The position numbers and the translations under genes are program-made. From assembly GCA_019752115.1 (NCBI GenBank), contig JAIEMN010000008.1, positions 62,001 through 126,000 on the forward strand: a DNA stretch of 64,000 nt. Reading direction: 5' to 3'. Below, one piece after another: positions 55,062 through 64,000 of this stretch (within the stretch, counting starts at the first letter, position 1; the number at the start of each line of letters is the position of its first letter). This DNA is from Gemmatimonadaceae bacterium. GTDB taxonomy: Bacteria; Gemmatimonadota; Gemmatimonadetes; Gemmatimonadales; Gemmatimonadaceae. The notes beneath the pieces were generated by a model that searched no databases, had not been told where the DNA came from, and saw only the letters and a program-made list of their open reading frames with translations.

Positions 55062-55751
55062 TCAGGTATCGCCGATGAGGTCAGGCACACAGTCACGGAG
55101 CTGCGCCGCCGAGAGCACGCCTGGGCGAATGACGCGCGGACGGCGACCGGTGCAGTCCACGACCGTGGACGGGGGCGACGGCGCCAACCGACCGCCGTCG
55201 AGCACGCGCAGCAGACCGCGGTGGATGGCTTCCGGCCACTGCTGCACAATCTCAGAGGCGATCATGGCCGGCGGTACCCCGGGGCGATTGGCGCTCGTGC
55301 TGGTGATGGGTTCGCCATAGGCGGCCAGCAAACGGCGCAGTCCCTCATGCGGTGTCCACCGCACGGCGACTCCGCCCTCGGGACCACGAAGCCGCGGGTG
55401 CACCCGATGATCGCCGCCACGCAGCACGAGCGTGAGCGGCCCCGGCCAGAAGCGGGCCGCCAGATGGGCGGCATAGGTCGGCAGGTGCAGATCGAGACGG
55501 CCGACCTGCGCCGGGTCGCCGATGAGCAGCAGGAACGGCTTGCCGGGCGGACGCCCCTTCAGCTGCACCAGTGCTTCCACGCTGTCGTGATCGACCGCGG
55601 TGCCGAAGCCGTACACGGTTTCGGTGGGATAGGCGAGCACGCGCCGTTCCGCGAGGTGCAGGATCGTGTCGCGCAGCGACGCCTCCACCTCGACCGGCGA
55701 CCAGAACGGAACCGTCAGTGCGTCACGCATGCCGTGCCACGTGTCGCTCAC
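55062..55751 (-). CDS. tsaC: L-threonylcarbamoyladenylate synthase (TsaC/Sua5 family)
   Basis: A 229-residue YrdC-domain enzyme that makes threonylcarbamoyl-AMP for the t6A37 tRNA modification. It has the YPTETVYGFG ATP/Thr site, KGRPPGKPF and ITSTSANRPG. It lacks the extra C-terminal Sua5 domain, so TsaC type is likely. The start is GTG at 55751, overlapping ispD as GTGA. Confidence 0.93.
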   Translation of the reverse strand: MSDTWHGMRDALTVPFWSPVEVEASLRDTILHLAERRVLAYPTETVYGFGTAVDHDSVEALVQLKGRPPGKPFLLLIGDPAQVGRLDLHLPTYAAHLAARFWPGPLTLVLRGGDHRVHPRLRGPEGGVAVRWTPHEGLRRLLAAYGEPITSTSANRPGVPPAMIASEIVQQWPEAIHRGLLRVLDGGRLAPSPPSTVVDCTGRRPRVIRPGVLSAAQLRDCVPDLIGDT

Positions 55752-56527
55752 TCGGGGAGCATGCTGAGGGCCTCAGCCCGCGCGAAATCGCCTTCTTCGG
55801 TGATCTTCATGCCGCGTTCACTGCCGCGCACGACGACCACCTTGCGGCCAAGCCGCTCGCAGAGGGCCGCGTCATCGGTTGCTCCCACGCGATCCCGACG
55901 CGCCGCAATGTGCGCCTCTTCGAGCATGAGTCGCGGAAACGCTTGCGGGGTCTGGGCACGCCACAGATGCGTGCGATCGACGGTGCGCACGATCTCGCCG
56001 GCCTCATTCACCTCTTTGAGCGTGTCCACGACGGGCAGCGCCGCAATGGCCCCGTGGCCTTTGCGCGCCTCGGCAATCACCCGATCAATCGTGCCGTCGG
56101 TGACGAGCGGCCGTGCAGCATCGTGCACCACGGCGATGCTCACTTCCTCGGGGAGATCCTCGAGCCCATTCACGACGCTTTCGTGGCGTTCGCTGCCGCC
56201 CACACTCACCAGCAGGCGATCCACGTCGCACTGGAACAGCCAGGGTGGCGGATCCGCGGCGTACGCCTTTGGCAACACCACCACCACCACCGCCACATCG
56301 GGGCGCGCCATGAAGGCCTGCACGCTGTGCAGCAGCGCCGGCTTGCCCGACACCCAGCGGAACTGCTTGAGTTCGGTGCTCCCCGTGCGCTTGCCCGAGC
56401 CGCCGGCGACGATCACCACGCCGACATCGCGCACGACCTCGTCGGCGGGGCTGGCCCCGTCAGCGCGAGAGGCCACCACCGGCGGTGGGATGATCCGGCG
56501 CGGAGCCGGCAGGGCGTCATCAGTCAT
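55748..56527 (-). CDS. ispD: 2-C-methyl-D-erythritol 4-phosphate cytidylyltransferase
   Basis: MEP-pathway cytidylyltransferase, partner in the pathway to IspF. The 259-residue protein has VIVAGGSGKRTG, IAVVHDAARPLV and DRTHLWRAQTPQAF, and D228-type ATDDAALCE. An N-terminal extension of about 35 residues precedes the domain and may be over-annotated. The ATG at 56527 overlaps radA as ATGA. Confidence 0.93.
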   Translation of the reverse strand: MTDDALPAPRRIIPPPVVASRADGASPADEVVRDVGVVIVAGGSGKRTGSTELKQFRWVSGKPALLHSVQAFMARPDVAVVVVVLPKAYAADPPPWLFQCDVDRLLVSVGGSERHESVVNGLEDLPEEVSIAVVHDAARPLVTDGTIDRVIAEARKGHGAIAALPVVDTLKEVNEAGEIVRTVDRTHLWRAQTPQAFPRLMLEEAHIAARRDRVGATDDAALCERLGRKVVVVRGSERGMKITEEGDFARAEALSMLPE

Positions 56528-57966
56528 GCATGTCTTCCGGCAGGGGTTCCTGCATTCGTGCCCGCAAAGGTGTCCGCATCCTTGCCGACGGTGCGCTGCA
56601 GGACATCCCCGAGGGTGCGGACGCCGATCAGGCGAATGTCCCCGGGGGCACGCCGCGGCAGCGCGCGATCCGAAAGATAGGCACTCGTCATCCCCAGCTT
56701 GGCCGCTTCGGCGAGGCGACGCTCCACCTGCGAGACCGGGCGCACTTCACCGCCGAGGCCCAGCTCGCCGAGAAAGATGGCCTGCGCGGGCAGTGGGCGA
56801 TCGACGACACTAGACGCGAGGGCCGCGACCACCGCGAGATCCACGCTCGGTTCCTGCACCCGCATCCCGCCCACCACGTTGCAGAACACATCGAGTTGCG
56901 CGCACGAGAAGCCGCCGCGCTTGTCCAGCACGGCGAGCAAGAGCGCGAGTCGTCGCGCATCAATGCCGTTGGCCACGCGTTGCGGCGTGCCGAAGCCGGC
57001 CCGTGCGGCGAGCGCCTGCACCTCCACCAGCACCGGCCGGGTGCCCTCCATGAGCGCACACACCGCGCTGCCGCTGGCGACCTCGCGGCGGTCACCGAGA
57101 AAGAGTGCCGACGGATTCTCGACCGGAATGAGGCCGGTGCCGACCATGCGAAAGACGCCGATCTCATCGACGCTACCGAACCGGTTCTTCGTGGCGCGCA
57201 GCACGCGATGATCGAGCGTGCCATCCCCCTCGAAGTACAGCACCGTGTCGACGATGTGTTCGAGCGTCTTGGGACCGGCAATCCCGCCACCCTTGGTGAC
57301 ATGGCCAATCACGAACACGGCGGTGCCGGTGTCCTTGGCAAAGCGCATCAGCCGCGCCGCACACTCGCGCACCTGCCCCACGTTGCCCGGTGCGCCTTCC
57401 AGCAGTTCGGTGTGGACCGTCTGGATGGAGTCCACGATGAGCACACTGGGGCGCTTGCCATTCGGGAGCGCCTGCGAGGCCGTCGCCAGAATGGTTTCGA
57501 GCGATGTTTCGGTGTAGAGCGACACGCCGCTGGCATCTTCGGCCAGGCGATCGGCGCGCAGCCGTACCTGGAGCGCGCTTTCCTCGCCGCTCACGTAGAG
57601 GGCGCTCTGCCCCGCACTTTCGAGGCGCGCCGCCACCTGCAGCAGCAGCGTGCTCTTCCCGATGCCCGGCTCGCCGCCCACGAGCACCATGGACCCGGGC
57701 ACGATGCCGCCGCCCAGCACAAAGTCGAATTCGTCGAGCCCCGTGCGCCAGCGCGGCGTGGCGGCGGCCGTGACGGTGCCCAACGTGACCGTGTTGCCGG
57801 CGATGCCCGCCGCCGCGCGCGCGGCGGTGCGCTTGCTGACCGGCGCGGCGGCGACGACTTCCTCGCCCAGTGTGTTCCAGGCGCCGCAGCTTTCGCAGCG
57901 GCCGGCCCACTTGGGATACTCGGCGCCGCACTCGGTGCAGCGATAGACGGACTTGGCCTTCGCCAT
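56524..57966 (-). CDS. radA: DNA repair protein RadA
   Basis: A 480-residue branch-migration ATPase. It has the N-terminal zinc finger (C10, C13, C24, C27), Walker A GGEPGIGKS at residues 97-105, the RadA signature K260-NRFG and a C-terminal Lon-like domain (LPAQAIFLGELGLGGEVRPV in pieces). ATG at 57966 is preferred over the M four codons earlier. It lies 19 bases after dnaB. Confidence 0.96.
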   Translation of the reverse strand: MAKAKSVYRCTECGAEYPKWAGRCESCGAWNTLGEEVVAAAPVSKRTAARAAAGIAGNTVTLGTVTAAATPRWRTGLDEFDFVLGGGIVPGSMVLVGGEPGIGKSTLLLQVAARLESAGQSALYVSGEESALQVRLRADRLAEDASGVSLYTETSLETILATASQALPNGKRPSVLIVDSIQTVHTELLEGAPGNVGQVRECAARLMRFAKDTGTAVFVIGHVTKGGGIAGPKTLEHIVDTVLYFEGDGTLDHRVLRATKNRFGSVDEIGVFRMVGTGLIPVENPSALFLGDRREVASGSAVCALMEGTRPVLVEVQALAARAGFGTPQRVANGIDARRLALLLAVLDKRGGFSCAQLDVFCNVVGGMRVQEPSVDLAVVAALASSVVDRPLPAQAIFLGELGLGGEVRPVSQVERRLAEAAKLGMTSAYLSDRALPRRAPGDIRLIGVRTLGDVLQRTVGKDADTFAGTNAGTPAGRHA

Positions 57967-57985
57967 CAGCAGGACCACGCCGCCA

Positions 57986-59482
57986 TCAGAACGGCGTGCC
58001 GCTGAAGTCGTCGGGCCCCTTCACGAGTCGCGGGCCCCCATAGCCGCCCCCACCGCCGAGCTCCGGCGGCGGCTGCCGGTTCGAGAAGTTGTCGAAGCGC
58101 GTGTACTGCTTGTGGAAGTAGAGCCGCGCACTGCCGATCGGGCCGTTTCGCTGCTTGCCGATGATGATTTCGGCGCGGCCTTCCACGCTCGGATCCTTGA
58201 GCCGGCCGTTCTCATCGCGTTCGGCGTACACTTCCTGCCGGAAGATGAACATGATGACGTCGGCGTCCTGCTCGATGGCGCCCGACTCACGCAGGTCGGA
58301 GAGCTGGGGGCGCCCCTTGTCGTCGCCGGTGCGCTGTTCGGGTGCACGCGAGAGCTGCGACAGCGCCACGACGGGCACGCCGAGTTCCTTCGCGATGGCC
58401 TTGAGGCCACGCGAGATCTGCGAGACTTCCTGCTGACGGTTCTCCACGCCGGCGGGTCCGGTCATGAGCTGCAGGTAGTCCACGATGATGAGCCCGAGAT
58501 CGTGATCCTTCTTGAGGCGTCGCGCCTTGGCGCGCATCTCGAGAATGGTGATGCCGGGGGTGTCGTCGATGAAAATGGGCGCATGGCTCAGAATACCAGC
58601 CGCCTGCGCGAGACGTGGCATCGATTCGTCGAGCGCTCTACCACCTTTACGCAACGCCTGCGCGTCGATGAGCGCTTCCGACGCCAGCATACGCTGCACG
58701 AGCGACTCCTTGCTCATTTCGAGCGAGAAGAACGCCGTGGGTACCTTGGCGGTAATGGCCGCGTGCTGCGCGATATTGAGCGTGAACGCCGTTTTGCCCA
58801 TCGACGGACGCGCGGCCACGATGATCAGGTCGGCCGGCTGGAAGCCCGACGTCATCTGATCGAGTTCGGTGAAGCCGGTCGGCACCCCGGTCACCGTCTG
58901 ATCGCGCTGCGCGAGCGCCTCGAGCTTCTCCATGGCGGGCCACAGCAGCTCCTTGATGCGCGTGAAGCCCGTCTTCTCCTTCTGCTGCCCCAGCGAAAAG
59001 ATGCGGGACTCGGCGGCATCGAGGAGATCCGACGCCGGCAACCGCGACTCATAGGCTTCGGTGACGATCTCGGTGCTGACTTCGATGAGGCGCCGCAGCA
59101 GCGCCTTCTCCTTCACGATGCGTGCGTGATACTCCACGTGCGCCGCCGTCGGCGACGCGTCGAGGAGGAAGGCGATGTACTCGCGCCCGCCGGCGTGTTC
59201 GAGTTCCTGCTTCTGCTCGAGCTCCGCCGCCAACGTGATCGGATCGACGCCGGTGCCGCGCTCCGTGATGGCGACCATGGCCCGGAAGAGCCGACGATGC
59301 CCTTCCAGCCAGAACATCGTGTCGTCGACATGTTCGGTGACGCGCATGATCGCGTCGGGGTCGAGCAGCATGGCGCCGAGCACCGCCTGCTCGGCTTCAC
59401 GCGACCAGGGCGCGCCACGTTCCTTGAACGGATCGCGCGCGGCCACTTGCTGATTCGAAACGGGAACCGGAAGACTGGTCAT
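57986..59482 (-). CDS. dnaB: Replicative DNA helicase
   Basis: A 498-residue hexameric helicase. The N-terminal DnaB domain (about residues 28-130) is followed by the RecA-like motor with Walker A ARPSMGKTAF near residues 224-233 and VDYLQLMTG Walker B. The C-terminus carries a Gly-rich tail (ELGGGGGYGGPRLV). No intein is present. ATG at 59482 is one base after the uracil-DNA glycosylase stop. Confidence 0.96.
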   Translation of the reverse strand: MTSLPVPVSNQQVAARDPFKERGAPWSREAEQAVLGAMLLDPDAIMRVTEHVDDTMFWLEGHRRLFRAMVAITERGTGVDPITLAAELEQKQELEHAGGREYIAFLLDASPTAAHVEYHARIVKEKALLRRLIEVSTEIVTEAYESRLPASDLLDAAESRIFSLGQQKEKTGFTRIKELLWPAMEKLEALAQRDQTVTGVPTGFTELDQMTSGFQPADLIIVAARPSMGKTAFTLNIAQHAAITAKVPTAFFSLEMSKESLVQRMLASEALIDAQALRKGGRALDESMPRLAQAAGILSHAPIFIDDTPGITILEMRAKARRLKKDHDLGLIIVDYLQLMTGPAGVENRQQEVSQISRGLKAIAKELGVPVVALSQLSRAPEQRTGDDKGRPQLSDLRESGAIEQDADVIMFIFRQEVYAERDENGRLKDPSVEGRAEIIIGKQRNGPIGSARLYFHKQYTRFDNFSNRQPPPELGGGGGYGGPRLVKGPDDFSGTPF

Positions 59483-59483
59483 A

Positions 59484-60548
59484 TCAGGACACACTGGGGC
59501 CGGCGGCGTCGCGCGCCGCGTCGAGGACGCGCCGCGCGAGCTTCACATCCTCCCACGTCGGGCGCTTCCACGCCTCGTTGCGCAGCAGGGCCGCCGGATG
59601 ATAGGTCACAATGAGCGGGACGCCGTGATAGCGATGAATCTGCCCGCGGAGCTGGCCGATGCCGGTCGTGGTCTGCATTAGCGTCTGCGCGGCGAAGCGC
59701 CCCCAGGCGATGATCACCTTGGGCTTCACGAGCTCGATCTGTCGCAGCAAGTACGGCTGACAGGCGGCGACTTCGTCGGGGAGCGGATCGCGATTGCCGG
59801 GCGGACGGTGCTTCAGGACGTTGCAGATGTAGACCCCGTCGCGCGTGAGCTGAATGGCGCCCAGGATCTTGTTGAGCAACTGGCCGGCTTCGCCCACGAA
59901 CGGGCGTCCCTGTTCGTCTTCGTTGGCGCCCGGCGCTTCGCCCACGCAGAGCACCTCGGCCTGCGGATTGCCCTCGCCGGGCACCGCGTTGCGTGCCGTC
60001 TTGTGGAGGCCGCACCGCTGACAGGCGGTGACGTGCGCGGCGATGTGCTCCAGCGTGGTGCTGGCCGCTACTTCGGGGAGCAGCTCGGCCACCTGCAGCC
60101 GGCCGGCTTCCAGCCCCGCGGGCGCGCCCAGCGCCGCCAGCCACGGCGGCAGCTCGGTCCGGCCGCCAGCGGCTGGCACGGGGACGGGGGCCGGCCGGGC
60201 GCCCTGCGGGGCCTCCGCCTGCAAGGTGCTGCGCCAGTCGGTGCTGGCGTCGCCACTGAAGCGGACCGACGGGGCTGGGGGCGGTGCTGCGGCCGGTGCG
60301 GACTCGGGTGCGTCCGCCGCCGTCTCGGGGCGGCTTTCGAGTCGCGAGGCCGCACGGGCTTCCGCGCGCGTGTCCGCACGCGTGTCCGCACGCGAATCGC
60401 CGCGCGTCTCTGCCCGCGCGGCCGACGCCCCCCGCACGCCCACCATGCGCATCACGTCCTCGACTGACAGCGTGTCGAGCACGAACTCGGACTCACCGAG
60501 TTCGCGGCGTTGCTCGAGATAGCGCCGCAGGCGGTCTTTGGCGTCCAC
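59484..60548 (-). CDS. Uracil-DNA glycosylase, type 4-like, with long linker
   Basis: A 354-residue protein whose C-terminal 200 residues are a family 4 uracil-DNA glycosylase. It has [47 protein letters not shown] and the YHPAALLR motif, with four cluster Cys. The first 35 residues form a helix; residues 40-140 are a low-complexity Ala/Arg/Asp/Pro linker encoded by short tandem repeats. The start is GTG at 60548. Such N-terminal extensions are seen in UDG fused to a polymerase-like region; no partner is apparent here. Confidence 0.88.
   Translation of the reverse strand: MDAKDRLRRYLEQRRELGESEFVLDTLSVEDVMRMVGVRGASAARAETRGDSRADTRADTRAEARAASRLESRPETAADAPESAPAAAPPPAPSVRFSGDASTDWRSTLQAEAPQGARPAPVPVPAAGGRTELPPWLAALGAPAGLEAGRLQVAELLPEVAASTTLEHIAAHVTACQRCGLHKTARNAVPGEGNPQAEVLCVGEAPGANEDEQGRPFVGEAGQLLNKILGAIQLTRDGVYICNVLKHRPPGNRDPLPDEVAACQPYLLRQIELVKPKVIIAWGRFAAQTLMQTTTGIGQLRGQIHRYHGVPLIVTYHPAALLRNEAWKRPTWEDVKLARRVLDAARDAAGPSVS
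60358..60417 (-). repeat. Degenerate 12-base tandem repeat in the udg linker
   Basis: GTGTCCGCACGC occurs twice in tandem (60370-60381, 60382-60393) with degenerate copies on both sides, encoding [14 protein letters not shown]-like repeats. Likely slippage-prone coding DNA of no fixed function. Confidence 0.7.
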
Positions 60549-60581
60549 GCGAAGGAGAGCCCGGAAGGAACGTGAGGGGGA

Positions 60582-60622
60582 GAAAACGCGCCGCGCCGGG
60601 ACGAGGGTCTCGGCGCGGCGCG
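60582..60622 (-). terminator. Rho-independent terminator after rpoZ
   Basis: A 12-base perfect GC stem (CGCGCCGCGCCG with its complement) and 12-base loop, 22 bases after the rpoZ stop, followed directly on the minus strand by TTTTCT. The only hairpin in the window with a clear U-tract. Confidence 0.85.
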
Positions 60623-60644
60623 GGGACTACGACGCCGACTGGCT

Positions 60645-60851
60645 TCAGGCCGTCGGGCGGCGCGGCACGACCTTGTACTCGATCGACCCGCCGGAGAGCT
60701 CCTCGAGGGCGCGCGTCGTCAGCTTCTTCTCGTGCAGCGAGCGGTCGCGGGGAAATTCGTTGAGGCGGCGCGCAAACTTGGCCGCGATGAGCACACTCAG
60801 ATACTTGTTGGCCGCGTGCTTCGATACTTCGGTCGGCGTAAACACCTGCAT
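60645..60851 (-). CDS. rpoZ: RNA polymerase omega subunit
   Basis: A 68-residue omega subunit. The pattern KYLSVLIAAKFARRLNEFP and KKLTTRALEELSGGSIEY matches the RpoZ family, and it lies next to gmk as in many bacteria. Omega aids core assembly and, with beta prime, ppGpp sensing. ATG at 60851 lies three bases after the gmk stop. Confidence 0.9.
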   Translation of the reverse strand: MQVFTPTEVSKHAANKYLSVLIAAKFARRLNEFPRDRSLHEKKLTTRALEELSGGSIEYKVVPRRPTA

Positions 60852-60854
60852 ACG

Positions 60855-61502
60855 TCAGTCGCCCCTGCTGAAGACGTGAATTTCCTGTTCGAGCTGCGCG
60901 ATGAGCGCCTCGACCTGCGCTTCGACTTCCTGCACCCGGTCGTGGCGCAGCCCTTCGGCATCAATGATGGCACTCACCTGCTTCACGGCCCGCTCGAGGT
61001 CGTCGTTCACCACCACGTAGTGATAGTGTCCCACTTCCCCCAGTTCGGCGCGCGCGTTTCGCAGACGCACGAGCAACCGCTCGCGATCTTCGCTCTTCCG
61101 CGCCGTGAGGCGGCTTTTTAGCACCTCGCCGGACGGTGGCAGCACGAAGATCAGTACCGTTTCGGGAAACGCGAGATGGAACTGTCGCGCCCCCTGCACG
61201 TCGATATCCATGAGTACGTGCCGGCCACTGGCCAACACATCCCGCACCTGTGAGCGCAGGGTCCCATAGTAATTCCCGTGGACCTCAGCCCATTCGGCGA
61301 ACTCGCCCGCATCCCGTGCGGCCAGGAACGCCTCTGGAGAGAGGAACCGGTAATCACGCCCGTCCACCTCACCTTCGCGGGGGGCGCGCGTCGTGCAACT
61401 GACAGAATAACCCAGGTCGGCACGCCGCTCCAGCAGACGGCGCGCGATTGTTGTCTTTCCGCCACCGGACGGGGCGGACAGGATGACCGGAAAGGTGGTC
61501 AT
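60855..61502 (-). CDS. gmk: Guanylate kinase
   Basis: A 215-residue kinase that makes GDP. P-loop SAPSGGGKTT at residues 9-18, GMP-binding VSCTTRAPREGEVDGRDY and the LMDIDVQGA region. ATG at 61502 overlaps the yicC stop as ATGA. Confidence 0.97.
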   Translation of the reverse strand: MTTFPVILSAPSGGGKTTIARRLLERRADLGYSVSCTTRAPREGEVDGRDYRFLSPEAFLAARDAGEFAEWAEVHGNYYGTLRSQVRDVLASGRHVLMDIDVQGARQFHLAFPETVLIFVLPPSGEVLKSRLTARKSEDRERLLVRLRNARAELGEVGHYHYVVVNDDLERAVKQVSAIIDAEGLRHDRVQEVEAQVEALIAQLEQEIHVFSRGD

Positions 61503-62374
61503 TCGAGGTTCTCGACCTGCTCGCGGATCCGTTCCAGCTCCTCCTTCAGTCCGACGACTTCATGGAGGATGGCCGCATCGGCGGCCTTACTGCCCGTGGT
61601 ATTCGCCTCGCGCAGCATTTCCTGAAGCAGGAAACCGAGCCGCTTCCCGACGGGTTCGCCGTCGGCCTCCGCCAGGGCGCCCCGAAAGGCCGCCAGATGC
61701 GAGTGAAAGCGATCGAGCTCCTCGGCCACGTCCATGCGGTCGGCCAGAATCGCGATCTCCTGCGCCAGCCGCGTTTCGTCGATGGTCAGCCCCTCGGTCA
61801 GCTCACGGACGGAGGCTCGCAGCCGGTCACGATGCGCCACCAGCCGCTCCGGTGCGCGCGCGCCAATGCGCTGCAGCGCCCCTTCGATCACATCGAGCCG
61901 CTGACGCAGCACGGTGGCCAGCCGATGGCCTTCTTCGGCCCGGGACTTCGCGAGCGCCTCGAGGGCGCGATCCACGATGCCGACGAGCTCCTCCACGGTG
62001 CCCGTCGCATCGTCCTCCCGGGTCGCCGCGAGCACGTCGGGCATGCGCAGCACGCTCGCGAGGTCCACGCCGCCGGCGAGCGCGTAGCGATCCACCAGTG
62101 TCTTGAGCTGCGTCACCACCGCCGCGAACCGCGCCTCGTCAATTGCGATGGGCGAGTCGGTCAGGCGCTCCGCGCGCGCCGAGAGGGTGACGTGCCCGCG
62201 GCTCACCTTGAGCCGCATCGCTTCGCGCACGTCCGTTTCCCAGCGCGAAAAGCTCCCCGGGAGCTTGATGCTGGGCGAGAAGAATCGGTGGTTGACCGTG
62301 CGCACATCCACGATCACCCGCAGCGATCCGACGGTGCCTTCGGCTTGGCCGAAGCCAGTCATGGAGCGAATCAT
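61499..62374 (-). CDS. yicC: YicC-family endoribonuclease
   Basis: A 291-residue protein of the YicC family, linked to RNA cleavage/decay and commonly next to gmk. It opens MIRSMTGFGQAEG, has VNHRFF and SRGHV, and a C-terminal DUF1732 region with EANTTGSKA and VVGLKEELERIREQVENLE. ATG at 62374. It is first of the yicC-gmk-rpoZ set. Confidence 0.92.
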   Translation of the reverse strand: MIRSMTGFGQAEGTVGSLRVIVDVRTVNHRFFSPSIKLPGSFSRWETDVREAMRLKVSRGHVTLSARAERLTDSPIAIDEARFAAVVTQLKTLVDRYALAGGVDLASVLRMPDVLAATREDDATGTVEELVGIVDRALEALAKSRAEEGHRLATVLRQRLDVIEGALQRIGARAPERLVAHRDRLRASVRELTEGLTIDETRLAQEIAILADRMDVAEELDRFHSHLAAFRGALAEADGEPVGKRLGFLLQEMLREANTTGSKAADAAILHEVVGLKEELERIREQVENLE

Positions 62375-62449
62375 GCTGGCGGCAATGAAACGCGTCCCGA
62401 GAGCAACGTCAACCATACGCGACGCTCAGGGGGCATGAGCCGGACGTGT

Positions 62450-64000
62450 TCAGTTGAAGAAGGTCCAGCGCATCCCGTACAGCTGGACCGCCGGCGGCAT
62501 CGTGATGCCGCGAATCTGTTCGTACGCCCCGCCGGTGAGGTTGCGGTACTCGTAAAACAGGGTGGCCTGCTGGATGCGGATCTCGAGCAGCCCGGTGACC
62601 ACCTGCGCCACCTCAGTCACCTGCAGCTCCGGCGTCGCCACGGTGCCGTAGTTGAACGGTACGCCGTCGCGCCGGTCGTACATGATGCGCGTGTTCAGGC
62701 CAAACTCGCCCTTCGGAAAGCGCTTGCGCCAATCGGTCACGACAGCGAGCTCCGCATGCACCGCGGTGCGTGGGCGATTGTACTGACCGGTGTTCCAGCG
62801 CACCGCCTGCAGGTCCATCTGGATGGCTTTGTACAGGATGCCCTGCGCGGACGCGAGAATCCCCTGCGACGGCGCCGCGGCAATCTCGATGTTCGGCAAC
62901 CCGAGCAGCGGCAGGTTCTGATACACCGCGCGATCGGTCCTGATCAGCCCACCGCCCAGCCACAGGCGGCGGAAGCGCACGGCGGCTTCGGCGCGCGATG
63001 CATTGTTCACCGGGCGCAACGTGGAATCGTTCGGACTGCGCCGGCTGTACGCGGTCGTGAGGCGGAGCCACGCCAGCGGCTGCACCCGCACGAACGCTTC
63101 GGCCCGCTCGGTCGAATCCCGTCCGTTCCGCTCCACCCACAGCCCCGCGTCGAGCATGCCGAGCGAGTAGCTGCCGCGCAGCGCGGGGGCGTGCTGGCTG
63201 TACCCCGGCTGAACGCGCAGCCGGTCGGTCAGCGACAGCTGCCAGTTCCGTCCGCGATACCCCACCGCCGCGACCTGCTGCGTCCGACCGGTGACGGTGT
63301 CCATCTGAATCTTCGTCGTATCCTTGCCGACGATGAGCACGCTGTCCTTGTTGTCGATCTTGCTGCGCAGCGCCTGCACGAGCGCCTGCGCCCAGAACCC
63401 GCGCGTGGTGTCGCCGTAGCCCAGTCGCAGGTAGCCATCGCGCCGTTGGCCCTTGAAACCCGGGAGGTCGGTAAACCCTTCACGCGCCGTGTGTGGATCG
63501 CGGTCGCGCGAGACGGCCTGCGCGAAGAGGTCCACGCTCATCTTGCCGCGCGACCATCCGGTGCGAAACAGGAATCCCTGGAGCGTGCCGTCGCCGCGTC
63601 CGCGCGAGACGCCACTGGTCGTGAACGCCGAGACGCGACCGGTCTGCGTTGCCACCTGCTGTCCGCCCAGCTGCAACAGCATGCCGTTGCGCCAGCGGCG
63701 CGCGAACTGGCCACGAAACGCGTTGGTGTTCAGATCGCCGGTGAAGATGTCCACGCGGGTGTACGGAATCGTCTTGGTGACGGTCCAGGTGCGCATCCAC
63801 ACCCGCACCTCACCCGGCGTTCGCTCGATGACCAGTTCGTCGAGCGTCCAGAGCGCGATGTCGGTCAGATCCTCGAGCCCGCGGCTGCGCGATCCGATGG
63901 GATCGAGTTCTACGCCGTCGAGGAACAGGCGGAGTCGCGCGCCATCGCCCAGATAGGTGGCCGCGTGCAGCCCGGCGGTCCAGCCGCTGCGATAGGTCGT
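62450..64000 (-). CDS. Outer-membrane beta-barrel protein with plug-like segment, 5' truncated
   Basis: The window shows 516 codons and the stop; the start lies beyond 64000. The visible N-terminal part (LRLFLDGVELDPIG, SRGLEDLTDIALWTLDELVIER) resembles a TonB-dependent receptor plug. It is followed by amphipathic strands (YTRVDIFTGDLNTNAFRGQF) and ends in the aromatic-rich YGMRWTFFN, as outer-membrane barrels do. No TonB box is visible because the start is missing. Substrate unknown; it could also be a secretin-like or other barrel. Confidence 0.65.
   Translation of the reverse strand, partial: TTYRSGWTAGLHAATYLGDGARLRLFLDGVELDPIGSRSRGLEDLTDIALWTLDELVIERTPGEVRVWMRTWTVTKTIPYTRVDIFTGDLNTNAFRGQFARRWRNGMLLQLGGQQVATQTGRVSAFTTSGVSRGRGDGTLQGFLFRTGWSRGKMSVDLFAQAVSRDRDPHTAREGFTDLPGFKGQRRDGYLRLGYGDTTRGFWAQALVQALRSKIDNKDSVLIVGKDTTKIQMDTVTGRTQQVAAVGYRGRNWQLSLTDRLRVQPGYSQHAPALRGSYSLGMLDAGLWVERNGRDSTERAEAFVRVQPLAWLRLTTAYSRRSPNDSTLRPVNNASRAEAAVRFRRLWLGGGLIRTDRAVYQNLPLLGLPNIEIAAAPSQGILASAQGILYKAIQMDLQAVRWNTGQYNRPRTAVHAELAVVTDWRKRFPKGEFGLNTRIMYDRRDGVPFNYGTVATPELQVTEVAQVVTGLLEIRIQQATLFYEYRNLTGGAYEQIRGITMPPAVQLYGMRWTFFN

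Overview
The window is about 64 kb of GC-rich, gene-dense core chromosome from a Gram-negative bacterium. LPS (kdsB), an outer-membrane barrel protein with a plug-like segment, menaquinone made by the futalosine route (mqnA/mqnC/mqnE), a 14-gene complex I operon and the MEP isoprenoid genes ispD/ispF all fit a member of Gemmatimonadota. That assignment is an inference from gene content, not a database match. Nearly all genes lie on the minus strand; only a TerC-family gene and dcd are clearly on the plus strand. I see no tRNA, rRNA, CRISPR array, insertion sequence or prophage.

Layout, left to right. (1) 1-1628: kdsB overlaps the partial pyrG. (2) 1737-2714: divergent TerC-family membrane protein. 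(3) 2733-8454: glutamine amidotransferase pabA/trpG, tyrosine recombinase, DedA protein, ispF, then mqnC-mqnA-mqnE. (4) 8533-14696: fatty-acid and phospholipid cluster DUF177-rpmF-plsX-fabH-fabD-fabG-acpP-fabF. (5) 14824-21411: ndk, sucCD, a UPF0182 membrane protein and a phosphohexomutase. (6) 21467-35758: nuoA to nuoN in canonical order. The leader holds a Rex/CRP-like operator just downstream of a plausible promoter. (7) 36089-41155: dcd, a SARP-type regulator with TPRs, a beta-helix lipoprotein, a Tat-exported DsrE-like protein and a TsdA-like diheme cytochrome c. (8) 41238-45608: mdh-sdhC-sdhA-sdhB. (9) 45833-47953: moaD-moaE-moaA and an HU/IHF protein with an acidic tail. (10) 48107-53705: comF-gap-pgk-tpiA-secG-carA. 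(11) 53710-62374: yicC-gmk-rpoZ-udg-dnaB-radA-ispD-tsaC-ywlE-like-aroE. (12) 62450 to the end: a 5'-truncated outer-membrane barrel gene.

The genes combine into a respiratory core. The TCA enzymes (sucCD, sdhCAB, mdh) feed NADH and electrons to complex I, a diheme-type succinate dehydrogenase and a menaquinone pool made by the Mqn enzymes. A periplasmic sulfur-oxidising side branch (TsdA-like) is possible. Translation signals are unusual. Over twenty gene pairs are joined by stop/start overlaps (ATGA, GTGA, TGATG, TAATG), and two genes (dedA and the SARP regulator) appear to start at CTG. Four leader regions carry TTGnnn-17-TAnGTT. Most operon ends carry GC-rich hairpins without a U-tract; only the one after rpoZ looks like a textbook terminator. 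The most unusual protein feature is a CX5CX2C cluster motif in MqnE in place of the usual CX3CX2C.
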